In this document: piece by piece, positions 10,430 through 21,170 of the stretch
Position numbering within the stretch: position 1 is the first letter of the stretch
How the letters are laid out: every line of letters begins with the position of its first letter
Origin: Sepioteuthis lessoniana
Taxonomy: Eukaryota; Mollusca; Cephalopoda; Myopsida; Loliginidae
DNA length: 64,000 bases
Direction of reading: 5' to 3'
NCBI GenBank assembly: GCA_963585895.1
Contig: OY757904.1
Location: 61,840,702-61,904,701, forward strand
The notes under the pieces: generated by a model
The model's input: the letters and a program-made list of their open reading frames with translations, nothing else
What the model was told of the DNA's origin: nothing
The model's database searches: none
Program-made: the position numbers and the translations under genes

Positions 10430-10866
10430 AACTTTACGCTTTCAAAAGGGGTCCTACTGATGACCCCCTTGGGCTTGGTGAAAAATTAATGTCAACTGGA
10501 GCAAGGTCAGTAGAATTGGGAGGTTATTCTAATACGGCGATGTTCATCTCGGCCAGTAACTGCCGGATACTCAGCACACCTAATCCCGTTACTTTTTAGG
10601 CATACCCAAATCTTCAGCGATAATCTTCCAAACACTGATTTTTTTTCATGTCCATCTAACTTGTTATGCTTTGAAAAGTCAACTGACAATCGTCATCCAC
10701 CATCTGCCTTACCATCTTAACGTTGACCTCATTCCTTCTTGCGGAAGGTTTCCTAATCCTGGGGTCATCTTTCACTGCCCAGCGGGTTCTTTAAACCACT
10801 TGTGCCACTCAAAAACACGTGTGCGTTACATGATGTTATGTCCATTCACTTGCTGAATCATTTCAA
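10430..10866 (-). pseudogene. Second mariner-type transposase remnant
   Basis: Minus-strand frames give VFEWHKWFKE, then DDPRIRKPSARRNEVNVKMVRQMVDDD, EDLGMPKK, and after a gap STDLAPVD, which corresponds to the final catalytic-Asp block (SPDLAPCDF) of mariner transposases. Frameshifts, stops and a large internal deletion are evident. The sequence differs from the other mariner family here. No clear inverted repeats were found. Confidence 0.65.
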
Positions 10867-12084
10867 GTTCTCAAACAAAAAAAAAAAAAGAAATCAGGTT
10901 TACTCGTTGCTCGGTATTCATGCTTTTGTTCCTTTCTGCTCATGTGAAAAAATGCAATGTTTGCAGAAAGCTAAGATTACAATTATATACTCCCATGAAA
11001 ACATGTTAGATGATAACACAATCCGCTTATACCTCTATTCATTGATCACACAGCACACCCAGACCCATTATTTTTCAGATAAACCTCTTAAAAACTCTTC
11101 GCTTATTCAATTCCTTTATCTATGGTGTCACTGTGTTTAAACGAGCCACCCCCATCAAATTTTAAAATAATCTACAGTTTTCAATTAAAAAAAAATGTTT
11201 CCTTAATTTTTTTGCCTGAGCACCAGATAAGATCTTTTGATATTTTATACAAAACATGTATAAGTTTCTAAAACAGGGTTCCCCGACGTTTTCAACTTGA
11301 GGGTCGCAAAACATAGCTCAGGAAGATCTGGAGCCACAGAATTCACTGGATAACAATCATAATTAATTAATGAGTCATCTAATGATGTTTACAATGACAA
11401 AAAGATGTGATATCAGGAATAAATGAAGAGGTTGATAGAAGGGACACAGAAGATAAGTGATCATTTGACAGATGCGAAAATTCTTCAAATACTGAAATTT
11501 TTGAGGACAACTGTCTACAGCGGTATGTGGTATCAACCATGCTCACAGCTTGCTGAGTAGGATGTGGTTTATAAGGTCGGGGAATGGTTCAGATAGAAAC
11601 ATATGGTTCTTATTTAAATCAAGCATGTGACAAGCAAGAAAACATAACTTCACATCTGAACAGCGAAGCTCAGTGAGTTCCATCAGCAGTTGTAATCATT
11701 CACCATTAAAAGGCAAAGAGAAAATTTCAAAGTTATTAGTAGAGCCGCTTGGATGACCTTGAGGATGTGGATTAGGGTGCAGTGGTCTAAAGTTTTACAA
11801 CATCAAACTCCGGTTGTCCGTATGATAGCTGGCAATACTTACCACAATACAACGGAGAAAATACCTCGCGAAAGAGTAATATTAAGCAAATTTCCTCGAG
11901 AATATTACTACTGAGGTTATATTTCTTAAAATAGCTTAGAGAGCGAGAACCTTGCTATGGATAAATAACAAGCAAGTTTGTCTCAAACCGTTACGACTCT
12001 GTTGTTAGTTAATGATACATTACCAAAGAGAGAGTGCTTTACCATAAAGTAACTTTCTTCCAGGATATTACATTTCTTGTCGAT
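10867..12084. other. Unassigned 1.2 kb; possible hAT-like end near 11.27 kb
   Basis: CAGGGTTCCCCGACGTTTTC followed by GGGTCGCAAAAC at about 11274-11312 resembles the terminal sequence of some hAT elements. A minus-strand frame at about 11550-11680 reads LTELRCSDVKLCFLACHML-like, reminiscent of hAT-derived domains. No matching right end was found, so this stays tentative. The rest is featureless. Confidence 0.25.
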
Positions 12085-12215
12085 GGAGTCATGTTTGCGT
12101 AACGGTTATCAGCCGTTAGAAATGGAATCGGTGATATGTGTTCGAATCCAGATTGAGTCTGTTTACAGTTTCCGTTCCTTTTTCTTTTTTAATGACATAT
12201 CAAACTTCAAACGTT
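12085..12215 (+). mobile_element. SINE-3, tRNA-derived fragment
   Basis: TTGCGTAACGGTTATC (A-box-like) and GTGTTCGAATCCAGA (B box) are spaced as in a tRNA gene. T-rich sequence and a TGACATATCAAAC piece follow. The head differs from SINE-1 and SINE-2. Confidence 0.55.
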
Positions 12216-12263
12216 CCTGATAGTAATAATTCAGGCACAGTTATATTGTTTCAAGTAACTGCT

Positions 12264-12302
12264 GCTATCTAATAATGATAATAATAATAATAATAATAAT
12301 AA
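12264..12302. repeat. (ATA)n microsatellite at RLE-LINE junction
   Basis: Pure AAT/ATA repeats immediately upstream of the first copy in the RLE-LINE array. Family A body-type sequence precedes it. Confidence 0.9.
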
Positions 12303-12702
12303 CCATAAAAAAATATGGTATATTTACAACCCAAAATTTGTCATAGAGAATGCGATGCACAAACTCCTCTAGGATTTTGAGGTACAAACAGATCAAATAA
12401 TCTCGGCTGACTACAGAGTAAAACTAAAAGAAAACGAAAAGAAAGGTAAGTACCTCAACCTTGCCAGAAAGTTGAAACATGAAAGTAACAGTGATACCAA
12501 TTGTAAAAGGTCCTCTTGGTACAGTCACCAAAAGATTGATATAAGAACTGAAGGGTTGGGAAATAAGAGGACGAGTGGAAACCACCCAAACTGCAGCATT
12601 ATTAAGATCGGCCAGAATACTGAGTAGAATCCTGGAGACTTGATACTTGCTGTTACTCAAACTCCAGTGAGAAACCATCGGCAAACGTTGATGGGAAAAA
12701 CC
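12303..12702 (+). mobile_element. RLE-type LINE 3' end, array copy 1
   Basis: Begins around the NPKFVIENAMHKLL segment, lacks part of the LARELKKL region, continues with VTVIPIVKGPLGTVTK-like sequence and ends with GTTGATGGGAAAAACC plus an ATA tail. Stops and small deletions throughout. Confidence 0.8.
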
Positions 12703-12715
12703 TGATAATAATAAT

Positions 12716-13200
12716 GAACCATAGTGGTATATGTACAACACAGAAAAAGTCCTTGAAAATGAAACGCACAAAATTCTTTGGGATTCTAAGATACAAACAG
12801 ATCACCTAATCTCGGCCTGACGACCAGACCTGGTGAAAGTCAAAAAGAAAAAGAGAATCTATCGAAATGTGAACTTTGTCATTCCAGCTGACCACAGCGT
12901 AAAACTGAAGAAAAGCGAAAAGAGAAATAAGTACCTAGACCTTGCTAGAGAACTGAAAAAACTATGGAAAATGAAAATGACGGTGTTAGCAATTGTATTA
13001 GGCACGCTCGGTACAGTCACTAAAGGATTGGTACAGGGACTAGAGTACTTGGAACTAAGACCATGAGTAGAGACCATCCAAACTGCATCATTAAGATCAA
13101 CCAAAATACTAAGAAAAGTTTAAGAGACTGGAAGAGACTTGCTGCCACTCAAACTCCAGTGGAAAAACCATCTGCTTACGCAAGCGTGAAAAACTCTCTA
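12716..13200 (+). mobile_element. RLE-type LINE 3' end, array copy 2
   Basis: Follows a short (AAT)n at 12703-12715. It carries the tail of the endonuclease domain (VNFVIPADHSVKLKKSEKRN at about 12868-12930) and a readable C-terminal block LARELKKLWKMKMTVLAIVLGTLGT (12937-13011), then the 3' UTR. The best-preserved C-terminus in this array. Confidence 0.85.
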
Positions 13201-13245
13201 ATGAGTTTTGATGATGATGATAATAATAACAATAATAATAATGAT

Positions 13246-13940
13246 AAAGAAGAAGCGACAAACTGACGAAATCTCCTACGATAAGACCAGGACATATCTA
13301 AGAAAAGGAAAATGTAAGAAAGAGACTGAATCTCTTCTAATAGCAGCACAAAACGCTATCAAGATCAACAATGTTCAAGTGAAAAGAAATAAGGCGACAC
13401 AGAATTGCAAGTATAGGTCACATCGTGATAAATGCAAAATCATTAATCACATAAGCGAACGCAGCAAACAAATGCAAAAAGAGTACGAGAGTAGATACGG
13501 CTGGGTGGGAAAGGTAACCAACTGGGAATTGTGCCAGAAACTGAAATTCGACCTAACTAGCAAATCACCTACTCTCGGCTAGAAGACCAGATCTAGGGAT
13601 AATTAGCACAAAAAGGGAACCTGCCGAATTTGCTGTCCTGGTGGACGACAGAGTAAAAATCAAGGAAGACCAAACGAGAGACAACTACGCAAACCTTGTA
13701 AGAGAACTAAGCAAGCCATGGAAGTTGAAGGTGACAATGATGCCATTTGTTATTAGTTCACTTGGAACGGTCAGTGAAGATTTGGAATGGGGGCTGAAAG
13801 AGTTGAAAATCGGAGAACAAGCCGAGAAGATCCAAGCAACAGCATTTTTAAGATCGGTCTGAATACTTAGAAGAGTTCTGGAGACTCAGACTCTAGTGAA
13901 AAACCATTAGCTAACGCTGCTGGGAAAAACCCGCAAAGAG
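13246..13940 (+). mobile_element. RLE-type LINE 3' end, array copy 3
   Basis: Starts after (GATGAT)(AAT)n at 13209-13245. It extends further 5' than the previous copies: TDEISYDKTRTYLRKG and ESLLIAAQNAIK precede a decayed knuckle (CKYRSHRDK...INHISER). The AEFAVLVDDRVKIKE and KPWKLKVTMMP blocks and the 3' UTR follow. Confidence 0.85.
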
Positions 13941-13952
13941 TAAATATAATAA

Positions 13953-14412
13953 CAGCAAATTGTATATGCACAAACCAGTATCCATCCTAGAGAATGAGAC
14001 GCATAAATGTTTCTGGGTTTTGAGATACAAACATAATCCTGGCCAAAAGACTAGACTTAGAGTTAATTAATAAGGAAAAAATACCATCTCCTAGATTTTG
14101 CTGTTCCCGCTGACCATGGAGTTAAAGTTATAGATACAAAAAATATTGACAAATACTTGGACCTTAATAGAGAACTAAAAAAGCTGAGGAACGCGAGGCT
14201 GATGGTAATAACAAATATAGTTAGTCCTCAAAGCTTGGAAAAAACAGGAGAAATTGGAAATCAGAATCAAGACAATCCAGAACACAGTCACTGTCACAGC
14301 AATAGAACTTAGGACTTCGTTTAAGATACTCAGACGAGTCCTACAGACCTAACGAGACTTACTGTCACACAGATCCCAGTAAAAGATCACCAGCAAACTC
14401 TGGTTTGAAAAA
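13953..14412 (+). mobile_element. RLE-type LINE 3' end, array copy 4
   Basis: Follows AAATATAATAACAG. It begins at the LYMHKPVSILENETHKC block and includes LDFAVPADHGVKV. The C-terminus is strongly decayed, and the copy ends in a 3' UTR with CTCTGGTTTGAAAAACT. Confidence 0.75.
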
Positions 14413-14680
14413 CTGGCAAGAAAAAATATAGAACATGGTGACGATGATACCAATAGTGATAAGTGCGTTCGGAACAATCCCCAAGGGATTGATAAAGGGA
14501 CTGGAAGCCTTGGAAATAAGAGGACAAGTGGAGATCATCCATATTACTGAATTATTAAGATCGGCCAAAATTCTGAGATGAATCCTGGAGACCCGAGAAG
14601 ATTTGCTGTCGCTCAAACTCCAGTGGAAAACCATCAGCTATCGCAAGTGTGAAAAACCCTCAAAGGAGTTATGATATATT
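14413..14680 (+). mobile_element. RLE-type LINE 3' end, array copy 5
   Basis: Short copy starting inside the NMVTMIPIVISAFGTIPKG block, then the GLEALEIRGQVEIIHI-like segment and 3' UTR ending CTCAAAGGAGTT. Joined directly to copy 4 with no clear (TAA)n between them. Confidence 0.75.
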
Positions 14681-14689
14681 TGCAAACAG

Positions 14690-14988
14690 CTATAAGGTTC
14701 TAGTCCTTTGTATTAAAAATTAGTTATTTTCAAGCAGATCTATTTCACCCCAAAATTGTACAATTCCGGGTTAGAGAGAACTTATGAATGGTGGCATTTA
14801 TGGGCTACTCCTTTTAGAACAGGAGCCACAGAATCGTAAGCAGTGTAGGTTGATATACTGGATACCGCATTGAAAAAGATATTATCTTTCTGCATGAGAT
14901 GCAGTCAGCATATTCTAAGAGAGAGAGAGAGAAAGGGTGAGAGAAAATATTTGATGGATCAAAAGGACCCATGATTTTTTTCTTTTTA
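14690..14988 (-). mobile_element. Family A fragment, CT-flanked head variant
   Basis: A short body piece and head segment (TTCCGGGTTAGAGAGAACTTATGAATGGTGGCA) lead into GATGCAGTCAGCATATTCTAAG and a (GA)n run at about 14922-14948. This is the inverse of the variant at 2.9 and 23.45 kb. Confidence 0.55.
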
Positions 14989-15222
14989 GGTTTAGGTTTC
15001 TTTGTTTAATGCTTAATCAACCTTAGTGGTTTATTCAACACCAAAGACCTCCTTATCAAAAAAAAAAAAATGCAATGGAACCATTTAACTCATAGAGCGG
15101 GGATCGTACTTTTCCCAAGGGAATTAGTCTTAAAGTGAAGGTAATAGCGCGACTTGAGTTCGAACTCGCTAACATCGAGGTGACAGTCCAGCACTCTAGA
15201 CATTACGTCACGAGGAATCCAC
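14989..15222 (-). mobile_element. SINE-2, minus strand
   Basis: Complemented tail TTTCTTTGTTTAATGCTTAATCAACC, body TCCCAAGGGAATTAGTC, B box GAGTTCGAACTCG and a decayed A-box region ending ACGTCACGAGGA. An A-run interrupts the tail. Confidence 0.75.
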
Positions 15223-16061
15223 CGATGTTGTCGGCATTTCACTTGACGCTTATCGGCTCCAGGAAATGGATCTAATGGATCCATCTCTTTTTGCAGCTAT
15301 TGGTAAAAAATATAGGGAAGACTGAAATCTTTAGCCTTCCAATAGTAACCAGTCTAGGAGAAGGAGAACACTGCTTAAAATTCACAGAGTGCTGCAAAGT
15401 GGTGGAAGCATTGACCAAATGCGCACATCTCTAGTCCACAAGAGCCCTAACGATCGCCCTTGTGAACTTGTAACCGAATAAGTTGTGCCTCATCAATAAC
15501 TACCAATACTCTGAATTTTAAATACGCACCTGTTTGGGGAAATCTTATATATGTTGTAAACAAAAATCAGGTTACCAGTCGTGCATAGATGGCAAGAAGC
15601 AAGTTATATTTATTCTGTTGATATCTTGTCTTGCAGTTTATTCTGATTAAACGTTCTCACATATTCCAAGAAACTCCAAATGATTGTTTCTCTTATCAGA
15701 GTTGGGGCAAGTCCAATAAGTTAATAGTATTTTCAAATGACTCTTGCGCATGCGTCAGAATTGCTCAGCTGTTCATTTGTGGAAACCTAATATTACTGAA
15801 TGAGAAAAAGTCGATGGTGTGATTGAGTTGCCGGATTGGTTGTGTGGTTGGTCAGTGGGGACAGTGGGAGAAATGGGAGGACATTTTTAGTGAGCCAACG
15901 TCAATTTGGCATCTAATGGATCCTTTATGAGCGATAGGAATTATTCTGGGACTGTCTCTTGTGACCTGGTCTTAGCCGCTTAACCGGACAAAACGGAAAA
16001 GGAAGACAGGTGTCCAGAATCGATTGGAAAGTGACAATTAGTAAAGAACAAAAGTAACTGA
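15223..16061. other. Mostly unassigned
   Basis: A short SINE-1-like shred (AACCAGTCTAGGAGAAGGAGAA at about 15348-15369) is visible. The rest shows no repeat family, and a 63-codon frame (15631-15822) has no recognisable features. Confidence 0.4.
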
Positions 16062-16136
16062 AGAGAGAGAGAGAGAGATAGAGAGACAGAGACAGAGATA
16101 GAGACAGAGACAGAGGGAGAGAGTGAGTGAGAGAGA
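16062..16136. repeat. (GA)n / (GACAGA)n microsatellite
   Basis: Purine-rich simple repeat. A (GAT)n run follows at about 16317-16337. Confidence 0.9.
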
Positions 16137-17105
16137 GACGATGCAATGAATAATTGCTATAAAAAAAGGGTTCGTAAAATGATATGTAGAAAAAGAGAGG
16201 GCTAGTCGATAAAGAAAGAATAAATAAAGATAGAGAAAGTAAAATCTTAAAGAAAGTAATCGCAGATATAAATGAACACAAAATTATCCCAGAATCGTTG
16301 AATATTTTATAGAGGGGATGATGATGATGATGATGATAATGAAATTCAAATGATATTAGAAGGTGATTAAAAAGAATATCCGGAGCTATGGTCAACATAT
16401 AACCTTCTCTGTTCTTTCAGTACATAAACATTAAATCACATTTCTGACGTTGTGTTCAGTTAGATAATCACTATAAATAAAAACAACTAAACTGCGCTTG
16501 CAGCAAAACAATCTGGTGTTGCTTATCCATTTGATAATGTGTTGTTGTGGGGGATCCCAGAAAACTTTCTAAAAGGTTAGAAGTAATAAAGAGGTTATTC
16601 ATACAATGAAAAAGAAATACGGACACGTGGGGATGAATAAATAAATGAATTAATAAAAATAACAAATAAATAAAACAACCACCAGAAAAATACAATAACA
16701 ATAAATACAACGGAAAACACGTTTTATTTTGGATGTTATTTCCTTCACACTTGTTAGATGGATGTTAAAGCATGTGGACTGGTTTTCAAGGTTAATAAAG
16801 AAAATCATATTCTACAAATAATCGGTTTTGCTTAGCGTCAAAATATACATATTCACTTTTCGTTGTCCCTGAATTAAGTAGCTTTTTAAATCTACCAAAG
16901 TCTCGCAGCACTGTCCCGAGCACCTGAACAACAAATACTCGATTAATCTTTTGTCCAATCATTGTCTGTCACGTCTAACTTCACCGTACGCTGTTTTTGG
17001 GGAGGTACTATATCACACTATGTGTAGTGAATTTGATTTTACCCTGCTCTCTTGCCTTAAATAAAATCTAGTTTAAATAACTAAGTGTCTTGATTAGACG
17101 ATAAA
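16137..17105. other. No feature recognised apart from simple repeats
   Basis: AT-rich sequence with short poorly supported frames. No element ends or RNA motifs were found. Confidence 0.45.
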
Positions 17106-17465
17106 ACAGTCCATTCGCCTGGGGCTGTAGAATATACCGACTGCATCTCTACAGAGAGGTAAGACCCCCATCCCAACGTGTGCTCTGGATATGACATTAG
17201 ACAATGTGATGGTGAAGCTTCAGTAATACTTTATTGTCATCACTCCCTGGTCAACATTGTGGTAGCACCTAACAGGGTCCTATCTATGGGTTAAATAGAA
17301 CCGTTTGGTATTTAAACTGAATGCAAACAAATGACTTTTGCAAATTCGATTTGTTAGAAATAGAACTATTTGATCATTTATCTGAGTATAAAAAATATAA
17401 CTGATGTTTGATTGAACTTTTATAGATACTTAGAACTATTTTACTTTGTTGAGTTATGTTTACAA

Positions 17466-17533
<68 letters not shown>

Positions 17534-17600
17534 CCTTTTTTACATTAAATAAAGTACAGTTGTTGATATGCCATAAAAACAAATCAAACCTTGACGATAC
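17106..17600 (+). mobile_element. Family A copy with long (TA)n
   Basis: Head GGGCTGTAGAATATACCGACTGCATC at about 17123, CCTATCTATGGGTTAAATAGAACC block, body, (TA)n at about 17469-17529, tail GTTGATATGCCATAAAAAC. The proximal half of the hairpin is lost, apparently to TA expansion. Confidence 0.8.
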
Positions 17601-17774
17601 TAGGTCCACACATGATCGTGTTAATAGTACGGGTTTGATTTCCAACTCTAGGTCAAATTTATTTGAATAAAAAATATTTGTATTCAGTAGGAATTAGAGA
17701 TGCTGTACAACCGTAAATTATTTCTACTATGAATAGTTTCATGAAGCTATAATTGTTTAATCGGGGTCATTAAT

Positions 17775-18056
17775 CATATTTACCAACCCCTCCGCTCGGG
17801 CAGGATATGACACAAGGTCAATTTTTAAGCGGAGTTTAACAGGTTTGAATTCAGAGTTTTCCTTCCCCTAGACTAGTTGCCTCACCAAGGCTGAAGAACC
17901 TAGTCTGTCCTACTATTAACCCATAGCTGGAGGGAGAATAATTGGATTCATACCTTTCCCAAGGGTATTAGTGCTATGTGAAATGCAATCAGTCTCGTCC
18001 AGGATTTCAACTCGCGTCGTCGTGTCCATTTCCTACGACGATAACCATTATACCAC
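17775..18056 (-). mobile_element. SINE-1, minus strand, full length
   Basis: Complement of the SINE-1 consensus from the 3' TTTACCAACCCCTCCGCTCG to the head ending ACGATAACCATTATACCAC. Flanked by a direct repeat GGGTCATTAAT at 17764-17774 and 18057-18067. Confidence 0.9.
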
Positions 18057-18067
18057 GGGTCATTAAT

Positions 18068-18345
18068 AGTTACTCGAAACCATATAACTGTGCCCAAATA
18101 AATAACTGTTATTGCTTAAAACCATAGAAGTATAAGTATTATGTAGAAGTTAATGAATCCATAAAACTCTATGAAAATTGTTTGTATTGGATAGGACTAC
18201 GTGATATATTATGTGTCAAAAACCTCTTAAGAAGCAATGGCACAAAAACATAAACGTACAATAAACGCGATTTCGTAAAATCTTAGCATAAATTAACCCT
18301 ATACTGGTTGACATACCATTAACATCACTCAATCAATCATTGACA
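18068..18345 (+). mobile_element. Family A body and tail
   Basis: GAAACCATATAACTGTGC body units, a TAGCATAAATTAACCC...GGTTGACATACCATTAA decayed hairpin and a (CAAT)n-like end. Probably the right part of the family A copy that SINE-1 interrupted. Confidence 0.6.
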
Positions 18346-18505
18346 AGAGGACGCATGAACTCGATGTGCTTCTTTCGTAACAGCCATCTGTGATAATAGT
18401 GATTATTCTATTTACAAGGAAGTAATGGTTTCGCACGAATGCAAACGATTAGAATCTAAGATAATCCAAGAGAAAGTGATGGGAATTTAATATTAGATTA
18501 AGAGA

Positions 18506-18594
18506 GGGAGACAGAGACAGAGACAGAGAAAGAAGAAGAAGAAGAAGAAGAAGAAGAAGAAGAAGAACAACAACAACAACAACAACAACAACAA
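18506..18594. repeat. (GAA)n followed by (CAA)n
   Basis: A compound microsatellite: GA-rich, then about ten GAA units, then about ten CAA units. Confidence 0.9.
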
Positions 18595-18667
18595 CTCAAT
18601 CAGGAAATCATCAGAACGCTTGGTAGAAAGAAAACTGTAAATACCTTAGAATATTAGAAGCAAACGG

Positions 18668-18699
<32 letters not shown>

Positions 18700-18703
<4 letters not shown>

Positions 18704-19116
18704 GTCTTAATATATATGGGACCCATATGATTGTAATAACTCTACCAATAATAATGTTCAGCATTATTATGTTTCAGTTTACTATAACAACTATTAATTC
18801 CTGATCACAATGCCTTGGTCAAGAGAGGAAAAATATATAGCGTCACAATATATTTGGTGATAAAATCAATGAAAACTGTCTTATAATAGAATTAACCCAT
18901 TAATATGATGATGATTTATTACTGAGACAAGAAACTCAAAAAATAATTGCATGTCCAGAAAGCTGAGATGATAGTAATAAAAAAAGCATTAATTTGATGT
19001 CTCTAGCTCAAAGGGTCCATTTTTTACAGTACGTGTTCCAAATGAGCGCCATATCGCTTGTCTCGGTAATAAATCATTATCATATTGATGGGTTGCATTT
19101 ATTTTGAAACACCCAG
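18700..19116 (+). mobile_element. Miniature Tc1/mariner-like element, rearranged
   Basis: Imperfect inverted ends GGGTGTCTTAATATATATGG (left) and the complement GGGTGTTTCAAAATAAATG (right). Near the left end the plus strand reads MPWSREEKYIAS, the start of a transposase type I know as M(P/V)WS-EEK. Near the right end the minus strand reads RYGAHLEHVL-stop, the C-terminus of that same type. The two coding ends thus face each other, and an internal inverted repeat (GATTTATTACTGAGACAAG at about 18913-18931 and its complement at about 19057-19075) sits between. The element lies in (TA)n, so a TA duplication cannot be judged. Confidence 0.6.
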
Positions 19117-19269
19117 TATAAAGTAAGGAATACCCCAGAACTATTTCAGAAATATAGTGACCATATTAATCAACCAATCAAAACAGTTGCCTACATCCGC
19201 AACGGAGAAGTACACGGAAGAAGCTACGACAAATTAATAAACAAGAAAATGACTCTATTGACAGTGTTT

Positions 19270-19560
19270 GGAACGTTGACTGCATCCCCTGCGGATAGAC
19301 AAGACCTCAATTTAAAAAAATGAGGCTGTCCTGCGTATGACAGTAAACTACATCTGATCGTAATGCGCCTGTACTGAGTAGAGTAGAATTTTATTTTGCT
19401 TATTGACAGGTTCACTCTTACTCCGTGTGATAGTACCTGTTAGGGTCCCATCTATTGGTCAAATACATCTGTCATTAGTTGTTTGAAACCGTATAATTGC
19501 ATGCAAACAAATCATTGTTACTGAATAGAAATAATTACTTGAACCCATACAAAATAAGTA
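19270..19560 (+). mobile_element. Family A fragment, diverged
   Basis: GACTGCATCCCCTGCGGA head, then GATAGTACCTGTTAGGGTCCC, TTGGTCAAATACATCTG and body sequence. Ends before the SINE-1 target duplication. Confidence 0.65.
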
Positions 19561-19621
19561 AAGTTGGTGACCTTAGTCGAGGGTGACCAGAAGGCTACCT
19601 TTTTAATAGCTATTACAGTGA

Positions 19622-19905
19622 GGTGCCCGTGGTGTAATGGTTATCATCGTAGGAAATGGACACGGCGACACGAGTTCAAATCCTGGACGAGAATGATAGC
19701 ATTTTCACATAGCACTAATACCCTTGGGAAAGGTATGAATCCAATTATTCTCCCTCCATATTCTCCCTCCATATTAGGAAAGACTGGGTTCTTCAGCCTT
19801 GGTGAGGCAACTAGTCTAGGAGAAGGAAAACTCTGAATTCAAACCTGTTAAACTCCGCTTAAAAAATTGACCTTGTGTCATATCCTGCCCGAGCGGAGGG
19901 GTAAG
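19622..19905 (+). mobile_element. SINE-1, full length
   Basis: Head GGTGCCCGTGGTGTAATGG, B box GAGTTCAAATCC, canonical body and end CCCGAGCGGAGGGG. An imperfect duplication (TTAATAGCTATTACAGTGA at 19603-19621, TTAATAGGATTACACTGA at 19906-19923) flanks it. A small local duplication (TATTCTCCCTCCATATT) lies inside. Confidence 0.9.
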
Positions 19906-20104
19906 TTAATAGGATTACACTGAGGTGTCGGGGAGGGCACAACTATATTCCCTAGATTGCTCAACTTTATCCTCGATACAGACCTTATAATGCTGAGTGT
20001 TAAGAAAGGCGGCATCATGTGCGATTTTTTGATATGACTCGACCTGGGATTGAAAACCTGTCTTCTGGACCATTGGCGTAAACTTTACTCATCTTCTCTC
20101 CTGG

Positions 20105-20348
20105 TTTTCTCCCTGAACCCATATAATCATTAGTAATTGATCAGAATATGAAAACATACAATCTATGCAAATTATTAGTATTAGATAGGTATATTTGATA
20201 ACCGTTTATAAGAAAACACCCAAAAAACAAAAATAAAAAGAAGAAAAATCTACCCCAAAACGTAAATATAAATGTACAATGTACGCAACTCTCGGCATTA
20301 AATAACCGCCAGATAGATTGATATGCCATTAAAATCAATCAATCATTT
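20105..20348 (+). mobile_element. Family A body and tail
   Basis: ACCCATATAATCATTAGTAATTG body units, then TCGGCATTAAATAACCG...TTGATATGCCATTAAAATC. This is the intact hairpin pairing with an AATCAATCA tail. Confidence 0.7.
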
Positions 20349-20559
20349 GATAAAAAAAAACGTATGAAAAGCAACGAGACAACAAATCTGTACTGATAAG
20401 GTTTATTTTTCCATGATCGATATTTTTTTTTTCAGAATCAACATGAAGTTATCTTCGTAAACATCACTGGGAGAAATCAGTTTATTTTGTAGTGAGTCTC
20501 TTTTCCCATCGGCCAGGTTACATTAGGTTACTACAGATAACGTTTAAAAAATAGCTTGA

Positions 20560-20843
20560 GGGTGTCCGTGTTGTAATGGTAACCGTCATAGGAAATGCAC
20601 ACGCGACGAGTTCAAATCCTGGACGAATCTGATTGCATTTCACATAGCACTAATACCCTTGACAAAGGTATGAATTTACTTATTTTCCCTCCAGCAATGA
20701 GTACATAGTAGGGCAGACTAGGTTATTCGGCCTTAGTTAGGGAACCATTCTGGGAGAAGGAAAAATCTGAATTCAAACCTGTCTAAATTAAAAATTGACT
20801 TTGTGTCGCATTCTGCCTATACGGAGTGGTTGGTAAATACATA
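20560..20843 (+). mobile_element. SINE-1, full length, older
   Basis: GGTGTCCGTGTTGTAATGGTAACC head, GAGTTCAAATCC B box and full body. Flanked by CTACAGATAACGTTT (20531-20545) and CTTCAGATATCGTTT (20844-20858). Fourteen extra bases lie between the left duplication and the head. Confidence 0.88.
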
Positions 20844-20984
20844 CTTCAGATATCGTTTTTGGGTTTCACCCCTTTGGAGATCTTCACTGTGCAATACCAA
20901 GATCTTCATGGTGATAATAAATGAAAGGATGAAGTTACTTTTTAGGCGGCATTTTTTCCCAAAGTTAAACAGAAAACAGTAAAT

Positions 20985-21170
20985 TAATTGATTGATTGAT
21001 GGCATCTCAACCTATTAATGTTTATTTTATATCTAAAGGTTAGTTAATTGCTTATATAGTACAATTATATTCACATTTTTTACAGAACTATCAGATGCAG
21101 TTTAGTGTCCTTTCTTGTCGGGCGGGGGTCATACTCCCTCTAAAAGGGAAACAGTTAACGTCTTTTAAGG
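20985..21170 (-). mobile_element. Family A fragments
   Basis: (ATTG)n and GATGGCATCTCAACCTATTAATG (complemented tail), then at about 21088 a head piece ATCAGATGCAGTTTAGTGTCC...GGGTCATACTCCCTC. Confidence 0.55.

Noticed and set aside
11274-11760. Complete hAT transposon
   Set aside because: Only a left-end-like sequence and a short suggestive frame; no right end, duplication or catalytic motifs seen.
15925-16398. 157-codon minus-strand frame rich in S and L
   Set aside because: Driven by the (GA)n and (GAT)n microsatellites; no domain.
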